A stretch of 64,000 nucleotides of DNA from Fistulifera solaris (taxonomy: Eukaryota > Bacillariophyta > Bacillariophyceae > Naviculales > Stauroneidaceae): positions 372,001-436,000 of the forward strand of contig AP026173.1 in assembly GCA_030295235.1 (NCBI GenBank), in the 5' to 3' direction. Below, piece after piece: positions 44,652 to 56,235 of the stretch (position 1 is the first letter of the stretch; each line of letters begins with the position of its first letter). The translations under genes and the position numbers were made by a program. The notes below the pieces were generated by a model that saw only the letters and a list, made by a program, of their open reading frames with translations, had not been told where the DNA came from and did no database searches.

Positions 44652-45043
44652 AAGCCTTTTGTTGTGTTGGTGTAAAACTAAAACGTATGCCTTGCGCTTC
44701 GGATCCTATTACCTACAGATAAATCTGTCGTCACAAGCAAATAACTTTATCAATTTTAAACTTACAGTTCGTACCCGATATGAAATATTCGCGATGTTGT
44801 TTGTATCAGGACAGCCCTTTCTCGATCCTTCTCCATTCATTGGAAAGCAAAATAAAAAATAACAAGGTCACTTAATCTTTGAGGGCAAAAGAATGAGTAA
44901 ATGATAGCCGCTCATCACGCGTAAGTGAGTGAGCACTAGGACCTGTTACGGCATACGTCTTTACGGAATTGTTCATGAAGAACTCAACCAAATTGGACAC
45001 GATAGAAAGCAGCTGACACAAGTTACCTGTAGTCTGCTTTCAA
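44652..45043. other. Convergent intergenic region
   Basis: About 390 bp between converging genes. It includes a short A/T-rich stretch and AATAAAAAATAAC near 44850, a plausible polyadenylation signal for the carboxypeptidase. No gene is seen. Confidence 0.35.
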
Positions 45044-46998
45044 TCACTTTGTCATCCATGCCGGCAAGTTTGAGACCCTACGTTGGCTAGTCTCACGTGC
45101 TTCCGGAGCAGCCTGTTGAACCGCAACCGGAGCCGGACTGGGAGAAGGAGCTGACACAGCAGCTGCTGGTGCTTGAACTGCTGACACAGGTGCTTGAACA
45201 ATATTAGGATTCACACCGTAAGGATTGGGTGTACCTACCGGAGGTGACCACGCACCGTAGTGCTGACGAGCAGCGTCTTCGCCGTAGTAATAGCTGTATC
45301 GAAAGAATTCTTCATAATACGCATCAGGTGCAGGCTGCTGAGGGGTTGGCGCAGCCACTGCTTGTTGCTGTGTTATATGCTGTTGAGAAGGATAGTGCTG
45401 CTGCTGCTGCTGCTGACTCTGTGCATATTGTTCCTGGGCCGCTAACTGCGCAGCATGATACGCCAACCATTCCGCAGAATACTGCTCCTCGCCTTGACGA
45501 CCGTAACTTTGAAAAGTCCCTGACATGACCGGGGCGGAGGATTGAGCTTCTATAATCGACGCAATCATTTGCTGTACCGTCTCACACCCTTTCTTGCTGC
45601 CCGAAACTGTAGCAATCCGAAATGTTTCGCCGGGGGTTGGATAGGAAGGGATTTGAATACGAGTGCCGCTCTTACCTTGCATCTCGCGAATGACACAGCC
45701 TTGTCGTCCTATACACAAGCCTACGTCTTTGTCGGGAATCTGCAGAATTGTGTCAATTACGAAAGCAAGCGACCTGTACTAGTGTGCAAAACCGGCTAAA
45801 TACTCACCTGTATTTGAATTGTGATTTGTTCTTCCCCACTTCCATAACTGGGCATGTTCTTGAGCAAACTTTCGATTCTTTCTTTGGCAGCCAAAGCACC
45901 AGCTTTGTCGGGATGCGTTATGCTGATGGTTCGTTTTGTCGCATCATTGACATCCGCCGATGGCGGTACTTGAATATTGGCACCCGTTTGCTCCTGAATC
46001 GCTTTGATGGTAGCTCCACCCTTGCCAATGACCAAACCAACATCCGCATCGGGAACTTGTACTGTCACCAACGCGTGACCCGCGTCCAACGCTTCCTTCA
46101 ACAAACGCTCATCTTTACTCAACGATACACCAAAGGCCGATGCCTTTTCGCGCACCATTTTCATGATAATTTCTCGGCATTCGTCAATCGCCTGTTGCGT
46201 CGGTGCCGATAACGTAATTGTTCGTTGCGTTTGCCCGGGCTGCAATTCGTGCTCTTTTTGAATCTGAACTTTGGCTCCGGTGCGAGCCTGCATGGAAGCA
46301 ATGTTTTCTCCCCCGCGCCCAATAATGAATCCGACGACTCCGTTGGGTACCAAGACATCTTCATCGATCCAATCACCACCATCCGTCGGCAAATTCGCCT
46401 GCCCAATCAATTGCGCCACCGACGCGGGTCGATACGATGACGATGCATTCCTTACCACCGCCAAGGCACGACTTTGGTCGACGATGGCGTCCGGATCTTC
46501 GGGAGGTACCAAGGGCGGTTCCTGTTCCGCCTGTTGGAGCAGTACATCGAGTGACAAATCCACTTGATCGATGAGAGTCTTGTCACTCCCCGACAGAACA
46601 ATGTGCAATGGCTGCTCGGGAACTCCCGGTAGTGGTGGTTGATCGGAGGCTCCTCGTCCTTGTAGTTCGACAGTGACACCCGGATACTGCAATTTGTCTT
46701 CCAGAAACAGCCGAAAGTGCTTGGGAGGTCGTTCTCGGGTGGTCTTGATCCAGATTCGTTTTTGAATCGTTTCGTCGGCGTCATTCGGTTTGCTTTGTAC
46801 TGTCGACGAGAGCTTGGCCGCTACGAGTCGTGCCATTTCCAAGGGAGCTTGTGGTTCCTCCGCCGTCAAACCCCAGCGACTGCGTTTCCGCGATGACGAT
46901 CCTTCGGAGGACGAAGTAGGATCCGCGCCCGTGAGGCGCGCTGCGATCATCTTGGCTCGTTCCAGCGCTTCTTCCGCTGATACTTTCTGATCTGACAT
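45044..46998 (-). CDS. Three-KH-domain RNA-binding protein (FUBP/KSRP-like)
   Basis: Exon 1 is 46998-45808; a 68-nt intron is 45807-45740 (GTGAGT...CTGCAG); exon 2 is 45739-45044, 628 residues. The N-terminal part has a basic KRSRWG motif and a KH-like lead (WIKTTRERPPKHFRLFLEDK). Three classical KH domains follow: GVVGFIIGRGGENIASMQ (near 225), VGLVIGKGGATIKAIQEQTG (near 320) and VGLCIGRQGCVIREMQGKSG (near 403), each with the GxxG loop. The intron interrupts KH3 just before its IPDKDVG strand. The C-terminus is Gln/Ala/Pro-rich with YYEEFFRYSYYYGED, like the tyrosine-rich transactivating tail of FUBP. The role is single-stranded nucleic-acid binding in transcription or mRNA decay, by family. 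The frame is intact. Confidence 0.9.
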
Positions 46999-47350
46999 GA
47001 TTCAACTCAAGAGGGGTCTGCTTTTGTTGTTTATTCGTTTGTGAGCGTCTCATCAAGGAAAGATAAGCCAGGGTCGCTTCTGTTGTTGGCCATCAATGCG
47101 TTTTCATTGCTTGGCTAGTTCGACGTCAGAGGTACGGCCACGTAGCTTTCCATACTTATGCGGTCTGTAATGGTACGCATCTATCTGCCCGGCGTATAAT
47201 GCTTTTCCGAAAAAATGCGTAATACGGAGTACTTTTTAGTTGCATCGCAAGAAAATATTGCAGAGGAGCCATTTAATAAGAAAAAACGCAGTAGACTTCA
47301 TTTTACTCACCAAAAGCGTTTCATTGACTCAAAAAAAGGATTACTGGAAC
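46999..47350. promoter_or_regulatory. Divergent promoter region with TACGGAGTAC element
   Basis: A 352-bp region between two head-to-head genes. TACGGAGTACTTTTTAG (47223-47239) matches, with one change, the sequence TACGGAGTACCTTTTAG in both copies of the 313-bp direct repeat. Confidence 0.45.
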
Positions 47351-47741
47351 ATGTCGGTAAGTGACTTGGGATCGAAATCGTTATTTGCGCGAAGGGCCGT
47401 TTTCTGACCCCATGGCATGGAATTCTTTTTCGTTTCAATGTTTCAAAGGAATCGGTCGAGATGCTCGAAAAACGCATTCAAGCCCTGGAAGTGGGATCGC
47501 AATACGAATCGACCAAACGAGCGGTACAAAATGTCGAAAAGCAACATCTCGAAACACTTCGTCAGATCAAGGCGGCTCTTTTGAACGAAACGGGAAGCCC
47601 ATCTTCGTCCAAAGAGGTAGAACGGTTGATGAAAGAGAATGAAGAATTGAAAAGAAGAATGCGAAACTGGAGTATCGTGTCAATCATATGGCAACCTGTA
47701 TGGAAGAGCTTTATGAGCGGAATAAGCAACTTCGTGCGTAA
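47351..47741 (+). CDS. Small coiled-coil protein with a two-codon first exon
   Basis: Coding exon 1 is only ATG-TCG (47351-47356); a 92-nt intron is 47357-47448 (GTAAGT...TTCAAAG), and exon 2 starts at 47449. The product is about 100 residues of continuous coiled coil (MLEKRIQALEVGSQYESTKR, LETLRQIKAALL, CMEELYERNKQLR). A one-base frame change lies at A4 47650-47653; without it the frame runs on into an unrelated hydrophobic tail to 47904, which does not look genuine, whereas the shifted frame gives a heptad-consistent end at 47741. It could be a subunit of a coiled-coil assembly; no family is recognised. Confidence 0.7.
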
Positions 47742-48010
47742 CTCGATTGCGCTCGGGAGTATTTTACTTTTTTTTGTTACGAAGCTTACTTGGAGGAGTG
47801 CCGTTGTGCTTCATGACGCCTTTATGTTCGGGGATCAAAGTTGCAGTTGCGCCTTCTTTCAGAATAATTGCAAAACGAAACTAAAGTCTTCAGTCGCTGA
47901 ATGATTCTCTCAGTAGTCAGGTTCTTTATAATCATTCTTAAAGAGACTAAGTCCGAAAGACTGTGAGGTACGAGTGCCTTGTAACTAGTATTTGCATTTA
48001 GCATCCGGAG

Positions 48011-49051
48011 TTACGCCATTTTGTTCTTTTGCAAAAAGTCAGGAGCTTTCCAGCATATGAAGGAAGCTAGGGCAATCGTCATGCAAAACTGCTGTTTTTG
48101 TACGAGATCGGAAACGATATCAGATACCGAAGGCAGCTGGTAAACGCACTCGATCAGTTTTAGAATACCGTGAAAGAAGAAAAAGCTCTGTTGGAGATGA
48201 AAAGACATAAAGAGTGAGTCTTGGTGTGGGTGCAGTAGACTGCAATCTAGAAGAGATGAAACAGGAACTAACTCACGCGCTGCTGTTCGTTCGTAAAGTA
48301 GAACCAAGAAAAGGCATACATTCCGGCACTGGCGAGCTTGTCGACCCCGAAGAAGTACAAAATGGGTGTAATGGCGGTGATGGATGTTGTTTGTGTCGAC
48401 AATGATTCAAGCACGCCCGCGATTTCGCCTTTCGTAAGGATCGGTAACACAATCTGGGAGCAGGCGAATAGGTTGAGCAAAGCCAACGACACCAATGTGC
48501 GAGATTGTAACGTCGTCTCTCGTGGGAACGGATTCTTTGCCAAAAATGGGATAGTGTCTCGACTTGGAATAGCGACTAGAGATAGCCCGGTAAGTATCAT
48601 CAGCTGTCGCCAAACGATTTGGGACGGTATCCACTCTTTCGAAGCCCAAAAGGCCATGCCCGCCGGAAGCATCAAAGCAACCGCTAGATTTGCCTGAAGA
48701 TGCTGTAGCATACGATCCGAGCTTAGGCACTCGAGGGTAGCCGCGAGCACAAGAAGGAGCACGCTGAGAGCCGATTGGTATTTGAATTTCAAAAGTCCCG
48801 AAATTGCCCCGTCTTGACACGCTTCTTCGCCCAAGAACTTGAGACAGGTAGCAGACGGCTGCTCGCCTGATATCGGAGCATTTCTCACGTCCATGAGGCT
48901 TGGACACGCCTACGGCGAGTAAAATCAACATGGTCCATCGCGGCACGTTGATTGCCGACGCTCCTGGGTCGACGTGCTTCATAGGAGGTGCCCCTTTCGG
49001 CGCTTTGGGTGTATCCTTTACCACTTTGGACTTCTTCTTGTTCGACGGCAT
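48011..49051 (-). CDS. Multi-pass membrane protein of unknown function
   Basis: Begins at ATG 49051 with a basic N-terminus (MPSNKKKSKVVKDTPKAPKG) and a first helix (WTMLILLAVGV). The frame changes by one base between 48898 and 48903, after which five to six hydrophobic segments follow (SALSVLLLVLAATLECL, LAVALMLPAGMAFWAS, LMILTGLSLVAIP, LVSLALLNLFACSQIVLPIL, ITAITPILYFFGV). An 89-nt intron (48276-48188, GTGAGT...CCAACAG) joins to the last exon (48187-48011), which ends with IALASFICWKAPDFLQKNKMA. About 315 residues. I do not recognise a family. The splice restores helices in frame, which supports a real gene. Confidence 0.65.
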
Positions 49052-49584
49052 GAGTTTGCGGGTTTGATAGTATTCGTAATAGAGATGGAGCTGAGACCCG
49101 AGGCAAGCTTGATTATTTGTGAAATGGTTTGTGATGAATTTATTTTCGTTTTGGCAAAAATGAGTTCAACGATAACGGTAAGCGTTACCAATTCCTACCT
49201 ATTTTTTTTGGAAATGCGAGCAAGCAGGATGCACCTGACTGAACTGTTCGTGTTTGAAACGTCAATCGCCTGTCCACCGTAACGATCTATATTGCAGTAT
49301 ACATAAGAGAGTATAGTACTTTTTGTACGTAGAACTCTACGACCGCGGTTCGCCGTCGCCGCAGCTCGGAGCCGTTCGTCGTCCGCCTTTTCTTGACAAT
49401 GGCAAAGATTGACGAAGACCGCAGCATCGTCATTCTGCTGGAGTCCATGCAAATCAAACCTGGCTAGTTCGTTTGATTGGTGTTCAGTAGCTTGTGCCGG
49501 ATTGTCGAAGCCGAGGGCGCTGCATCGTACTGTCAATCTTTTCATTTTTGTTTATCGGTTTCCTACCAATCATTCGTGACAACA
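49052..49584. promoter_or_regulatory. Divergent intergenic region upstream of RPB2
   Basis: A 533-bp region between the membrane-protein gene and RPB2. An in-frame upstream ATG at 49477 would add 36 residues to RPB2 with no conserved content, so the start at 49585 is preferred. No clear element was recognised. Confidence 0.4.
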
Positions 49585-52500
49585 ATGGATTACGACGATG
49601 ATGCCTTAAACAATGGGCCAGATATGGAAATGGACGATGACGAACAACCTATCGATGAGGAGATGATGGATGTAGAAGATATTCCGGTCACGCAGGAAGA
49701 TTCTTGGGCTGTAATTAGGTACGATCGAACCGACGTAGTCGATTTGCGCGTGTTGTAGTCGCTCACCATCGGATATTTAGTGCTTATTTCGAAGAAAAGG
49801 GTCTCGTTCGACAGCAGTTGGATTCTTTCGATGAGTTTATTCAAAACACGATGCAAGAACTAGTAGATGACTCGGGTGACATTCGTGTATCTCCGGAAGT
49901 ACAGCACATGGTGGGATACGATGATGAAGCGTACGATGCGGAACAGCAAAAGGATACGAAACTAGTCTTTGAAATCCACTTTGGTCAAGTCTACTTGTCA
50001 AAACCCACAACTGTTGAAAAGGATGGCAAGGTCACCTACATGTTTCCTCACGAAGCGCGTCTTCGTAATTTGACATATGCGGCTCCTCTGTATGTGGATG
50101 TCGACTTGAACCAATATCACGTACCTCGTGAAGTCAATGTCAACGACCCGTCCGAAGACATGGGTGAACCAGTGTCAACCGAACACGCCAAAAAGGAGTT
50201 TTTGGGCTACGTTCCGATCATGCTGCGGTGTCTCTTTTGCGTGTTATCCGATAAAGATGACGCCGAGCTGTCCGAGCTCGGGGAGTGCATTTACGATCAA
50301 GGCGGATATTTTGTCATCAACGGATCCGAGAAGGTGATCATTGCCCAGGAGCGTTTGAGCAACAATCACGTGTATGCATTCAAAAAGAAACAACCGTCAA
50401 AGTTTTCTTGGGTGATCGAAACACGGAGTCAAGTGGAAAATTCGACGCGTCCTGTAAGCTCTTTGTACATTCAGATGTACCACAAGGGCGGGCGAGGTGC
50501 AATCGAAGGGAATCAAATTCGCTCTACACTGCCTTATATTCGAACTGATGTCCCAGTCGTTATTATTTTTCGGGCGTTGGGATATGTGGCTGACCGCGAT
50601 ATTATTGAGCATGTTGTGTACGATTTAACGGATGGTGAAATGATGGATCTATTTCGTCCTAGTTTGGAAGAAGCGTTCGTTATTCAAAGACAAGATGTCG
50701 CTTTGGATTTTATCGGACGACGAGGAAGTGCAAAAGATGTCACGAAGGAGGACCGTATGCGTTACGCTCAGGCCATTCTTCAGAAAGAAGTTTTACCTCA
50801 CGTTGGAACTGAAGAGCACTGCGAAACGAAAAAAGGATTTTTCATTGGATATGCTGTGCACAAACTGCTCATGTGCAAGTTGGGCCGAGCAGATGAGGAC
50901 GATCGCGATCATTTTGGAAAGAAGCGTCTCGATTTGGCTGGTCCTCTACTTGGTGGGCTTTTCCGCATTCTATTCCGCAAATTGACAAAAGATGTTAGAA
51001 AGCATCTTCAGCGCTGTTTGGATGAGGGAAAACATTTCAATATTGGTGCTTCGATCAAGAGCAATCATATCACGGATGGTTTGAAGTACAGTCTGGCGAC
51101 GGGTAACTGGGGTGACAAGGGGATGACAGCGAAAGCAGGAGTCTCGCAGGTGCTCAACCGCTTAACTTACGCTTCGTCTCTATCCCACTTACGAAGATCA
51201 AACACTCCTTTAGCTCGTACAGGAAAGCAAGCGAAGCCTCGACAGCTCCACAACACGCACTGGGGAATGGTGTGTCCGGCCGAAACGCCCGAAGGACAAG
51301 CAGTTGGTCTTGTCAAGAATCTTGCCTTGATGGCGTACATCACTACTGGGACCGCACAAGTTCCGGTCCTAGAGTTTCTTGAGGAGTTCAGCACTGAAAA
51401 TCTGACTGATATTCTTCCTTCAGTTATTGCCGAACCAAATACGTGCAAAATTTTCGTCAATGGCAACTGGGTAGGCATTCATCGTGATCCCAAGGCGCTC
51501 GTTGAAACATTTCGCTCTTTACGCCGAATGGTTGACATTGACGCAGAGGTTTCCATTGTTCGTGACATCGCAGATAAGGAGGTCCGCATTTACACGGATG
51601 CTGGCCGTATTTGCCGTCCGCTATTCATTGTCCATGACCAACAACTTGCCATAAAGAAAAGCCACATTGTACAACTTCAAGGTTTGAATCCGAATGAAAA
51701 GCGCTTGACTTGGACAGATCTGCTGATGGAGGGTTTGGTCGAGTACATTGATACAGAAGAGGAGGAGACGACCATGATTGCAATGGAGCCGAAAGATTTG
51801 GATGCTACCGATGCATACTCTTCAACTTACACGCATTGTGAGATTCACCCCAGTATGATTCTAGGAGTCTGTGCTTCAATCATCCCTTTTCCCGACCACA
51901 ACCAGTCTCCCCGTAATACTTATCAAAGTGCCATGGGCAAGCAAGCTATGGGTATCTATGCTTCAAATTACCAAGTTAGAATGGACACAATGGCTCATGT
52001 GTTGCACTACCCTCAGAAACCACTATGCACCACCCGAGCTATGGAGTTTTTGCATTTCCGAGAGCTTCCTAGTGGAGTAAATTGCGTGGTTGCGATCATG
52101 ATTTATACAGGTTACAATCAAGAGGATTCTTTGATCATGAATCAATCTGCAATCGATCGAGGATTGTTTCGATCGTCTTACTATCGCTGCTACATTGATC
52201 AAGAAAAGGCAAGCTCTGTAGGAACTATAGGTTCATTGACGTCGGAGCTCTTCGAAAAGCCCGCAATGGACAACACAAGAGGGATGAAGCATGGCGAATA
52301 CGGCAAGCTTGATGATGATGGTCTTGTTGCCCCTGGAACCAGAGTGTCTGGAGACGATGTTTTAATCGGAAAAACCGCCCCGATGGACAGCACGAGCGGT
52401 ATGCCTTCAAGATACACAAAGCGTGATTGTAGCACATCAATGAAGGCCAACGAAAACGGCATAGTGGACAACGTCTTGATCAGCACCACGAAAGAAGGCT

Positions 52501-53294
52501 ATCGGTTCACAAAAGTTCGTATCAGGAACGTGCGAATTCCCCAGGTGGGAGATAAATTCGCTTCTCGTCACGGTCAGAAAGGTACCATTGGTATGACGTA
52601 CCGCCAAGAGGATATGCCATTCACAGTGGAAGGTATTGTTCCCGACATTATTGTCAACCCTCACGCCATTCCATCCCGAATGACCATCGCGCAGCTTATC
52701 GAATGTTTATTGGGTAAGGTTGTCGTGTTTCAAGGTTGCGAAGGCGATGCCACGCCTTTCACCGATGTCACGGTCGAAGACATCAGTACACGTTTGCACG
52801 CCATGGGGTACCAAAAACACGGCAATGAAGCTTTGTATCAGGGCCACACGGGACGTCCCCTCAACGCTCGTGTGTTCATTGGTCCAACGTTTTACCAGCG
52901 ATTGAAGCATCTGGTCGATGACAAGGTGCATTCACGTGCCCGCGGTCCCGTCGCGATGCTCACCCGCCAGCCGCTCGAGGGTCGTTCTCGCGATGGAGGT
53001 CTTCGTATGGGTGAAATGGAACGTGATTGTTTGATCACACACGGATGTGCCAATTTCATCCGCGATCGATTTTTCATGAATTCGGATCAGTATCGCATTC
53101 ATATTTGTGAGCGATGCGGTCTCACGGCTCAATCCAACTTGAAGAAGATGACTTACGAGTGCCGCAGTCCAATGTGCGTCGGTCGACCCACGCAGATTTG
53201 TCAGGTCGAGATTCCTTACGCGGCGAAGCTTCTGTTGCAAGAACTCAATTCCATGTGCATTCAGACTCGAATTTTTACGAAGATGGATGCCTGA
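49585..53294 (+). CDS. RPB2: DNA-directed RNA polymerase II subunit RPB2
   Basis: Exon 1 is 49585-49718, a 62-nt intron is 49719-49780 (GTACGA...TATTTAG), and exon 2 is 49781-53294; 1,215 residues. The splice gives [22 protein letters not shown], the near-invariant RPB2 start. Other marks are the acidic N-terminus, [18 protein letters not shown] (near 200), the hybrid-binding block [18 protein letters not shown] (near 810), the switch region [13 protein letters not shown] (near 970) and the C-terminal clamp with a zinc site (C-x2-C ... C-x4-C in HICERCGL ... YECRSPMC). It forms the active-site wall with RPB1 and makes mRNA. RPB2, not RPA2 or RPC2, fits best. The frame is intact over 3.7 kb, a useful contrast with the frame-broken neighbours. 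Confidence 0.97.
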
Positions 53295-53886
53295 TTGTGA
53301 TCGAGGCTAGAATCAATCAAGGGACTTGGACAAGACGGGCAGTTCTTTGCTGGGTAAAGATATGGTAAAGCGATGCAAGTACAGCGTAATAGTAGGCCTC
53401 ACTAGTTTGCTAATGTATTTACATTCCGTGAGGAGATGTTTGTGAAATGCGATTGGAGTGCGCACATTACTCCGCTTGTTCGATTGATTGTGTTAGACGC
53501 TGATAATATTCTTTAGCTGATAACAAGACGATTACTCCTATTAAACCAGCTCAGACTCGTGACTTATGATGTCTCGTGACTGAGGGTACACAAAAACTTC
53601 CTCGCGACGGCGCGGAATTTTTTGATTGTTCTCTTCCAAAAACTCGAATCTTTCGTTGTGAGGCTTCTTGCTAAGAACAAGGATGAAGTCGTCAGCGAAA
53701 AGAAGATCTGGAGCAACGGCTCGCTTTCATTATTCGCCGACGGATGAGAATTTGCTTGTTTCTCCGTACATAAAGAGTTCATTTTGGTCCATCTCGCATC
53801 GGCTGTTTCTCGTCTCTCAATCCTAACGCTAACAAAGCCAAGAACCGTCTACTTCCGCCCTTCCTCCCAGCATCTTCTCTGCTACA
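53295..53886. other. Intergenic region between RPB2 and the amine oxidase
   Basis: It holds the RPB2 3' UTR and the promoter of the next gene, including a TGATGTCTCGTGACTGAG stretch near 53568. No gene is seen. Confidence 0.35.
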
Positions 53887-55943
53887 ATGGTGTATGCTCC
53901 TCCTTTGACCGCCGACGAAATCACCACCGCCGCCGGAGTGATTCGTCAACTAAAAGGTGTGACCGACGATCCGCACGGCCAAGAATTGCGGTTTGTAGCC
54001 ATTTCCGTCTTAGAATCATCGGCCGAACGACACGCGCACATTATTACGGTAGAACCACCGACAGGCAAGGCCACCGAATATGTTGTTAAACTCGAAGATC
54101 CGACGATTGTTTCGACTTTAGAATTGCCGCTCGGAACACAACCCTTGTTTACCCCGGACGATTGTGATTTGGCCGAACAGGTCGTGCAGCAATCGTCCGA
54201 AGTGGCGGCCGCCTTGGAAGAGCGGTACGGCATTACCGACCTGACGCGGGTCGCGTGTGATCCGTGGAGTATTCATTTGGCCTGTGACGATGATACGGCT
54301 TTGACGCAATGGCGCACCGATGGGATCCCCGGCCGTCTGGTCCAAACCTTTTGTATTATCGCCAAGAAGATGGCCTGGCCGACAATCATTACGCCCACCC
54401 GATTGATATCTTGCCCGTGGTGGATTTGAATGCCCGTGTCGTAGTGTGTATTCACGGAATGGATCGACCGGCTCCCAAAATTCCGACGGAATCGGTCAAT
54501 TACCATCGTGATTTGTTGCACAAGAACACGTATTTGCCCACGAAATGGAGAAGTGATGTCCCGAAGCCATTGAATGTCATTCAACCTCAAGGTCCTTCGT
54601 TCACGGTGACCAATGACACACACGTGGAATGGCAGAAGTGGTCGTTCGATATGGGTTTCAATTATCGTGAAGGATTGACGCTACACAATGTATCCTTTGA
54701 TGGCCGCCCCGTTCTCAACCGCGCTGCCTTGGTCGAAATGGCCGTCCCATATGCCGATCCTTATCCTCCGCATACGCGAAAATGTGCCTTTGATGTAGGC
54801 GACTATGGCTTGGGGTATTGCGCCAATTCGTTGCAACTCGGGTGCGATTGTTTGGGACACATTCGGTATTTTGATGCGGTGCTCAATGATGCCGCCGGCA
54901 ATCCGGTGCACAAGCCGAAAGTCGTTTGTATGCACGAAGAAGATCAAGGGATTTTGTGGAAGCATGTCGAGTACCGAAACGGCTACAATGAATCACGTCG
55001 ATCAAGAGAGTTGGTCATCTCGTTTGTAGCGACCGTCGTCAATTACGAATATCTCTTTTACTGGAGATTGAAACAAGATGGTATGATCGACTTTGAAATC
55101 AAGCTATCGGGAGAGTTGTCGACGAATCTGTTGTCGGCACCCGAATCGGATGGTCGTCCGACTCATGGTGTTTTGGTGGCACCCGGTGTTAATTCGCAAA
55201 TCCACCAGCACATGTTTTGTGCGCGTCTCGACATGGCGGTGGATGGAGCGGAACACAATACGGTTCGCGAGGTCGATATTGTCTCACGTCCCGTCGACCC
55301 GGTCTCGAATCCATACGGCAATGTCTTTGAGCCGGTGGAAACATTGTTGACCACGGAGCAGGCGGCCATCCGGACTCTCGATGTCACCAAAGCGCGCACG
55401 TGGAAGATTTCCAGCAACAAGACGAATCCCATCAATGGCAAATTGACTTCCTACAAGCTAGTTCCTTTCAGTAAAGGTGCCGCTCAGCCCGTTCTCATGA
55501 CCGATCCGTCGTCGGCTGTTTTCAAGAAAGGGACCTTTGCAACGTCTCATTTGTGGGTGACTCCCTATCATCCGAAGGAGCGTTTCCCGGCGGGCGAGTA
55601 TACGCCTCAAGGTGACGGGTCTGTTGGACTGCCTCAGTGGACGAGTCAAGATCGCAGTTTGTTGGACTGCCCGGAAGGCATTGTCGTCTGGCATGGTATG
55701 TACTAGCATCGCTTTCTTGCTGCTATCGTTGTGTCAAACTCACACGCTTGTTTCGTCGCTACAGCTTTTGGCGTGTTGCACGTCCCGCGCATTGAAGATT
55801 TCCCTGTGATGCCTTGTGAAATCACTGGCTTCAGTTTGAAGCCCGACAACTTCTTCTTGGGAAATCCTGGCATTGATATACCACCGGAAGTCAACGAAGC
55901 GAGTAAGCTCGACACTACGGCTTGCTGTGCTGCCAAAAAGTGA
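53887..55943 (+). CDS. Copper amine oxidase (topaquinone enzyme)
   Basis: Exon 1 is 53887-55695, a 69-nt intron is 55696-55764 (GTATGT...CTACAG), and exon 2 is 55765-55943; about 662 residues. The N-terminal region is typical (PLTADEITTAAGVIRQLKG). The catalytic base Asp is in the YFDAVLND segment, the topaquinone precursor Tyr in TVVNYEY (consensus N-Y-D/E), two copper His ligands in HQHMFCARLDM, and the third in VLHVPRIEDFPVMP, coded right after the splice. The family oxidises primary amines to aldehydes with H2O2 and ammonia release. A one-base frame change lies at T4 54349-54352, just before YYRQEDGLADNHYAHP; both sides match the family. The end AKK is not a canonical peroxisome signal. 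Confidence 0.92.
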
Positions 55944-56235
55944 TCGATACCTCGTGGAACATCGTCCACTAGAACAGGCATTGAATAAGATACTTAGATT
56001 TTAGTAAACGGCCTCTATTTTTGCACTAAGAGGTAGCCAATCGAGATCGTTAACGCCGTTCGTCGTTTTTGAAAAGAAGATAACAAATGCAGTCGTCAAG
56101 TTGTGGTAAGGATCATGAGTAATTGATAAAATGTAAATTCTTTTCGTCCGTGTGAATTATACATTTGCTCATTCCTTCTCTTCACAAAACGAAAAACGTT
56201 TTCGATCAGCCCGCGCGACTCTGGGCCGTTCTTCC
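55944..56235. other. Convergent intergenic region
   Basis: Short gap between converging genes; no element recognised. Confidence 0.35.

Noticed and set aside
47754-47904. Hydrophobic extension of the small coiled-coil protein to 47904
   Set aside because: It arises only in the frame after the A4 run; the other frame continues the heptads and stops at 47741.
49477-49584. 36-residue N-terminal extension of RPB2 from an upstream ATG
   Set aside because: Not conserved in character; RPB2 proteins begin with the short acidic segment that starts at 49585.
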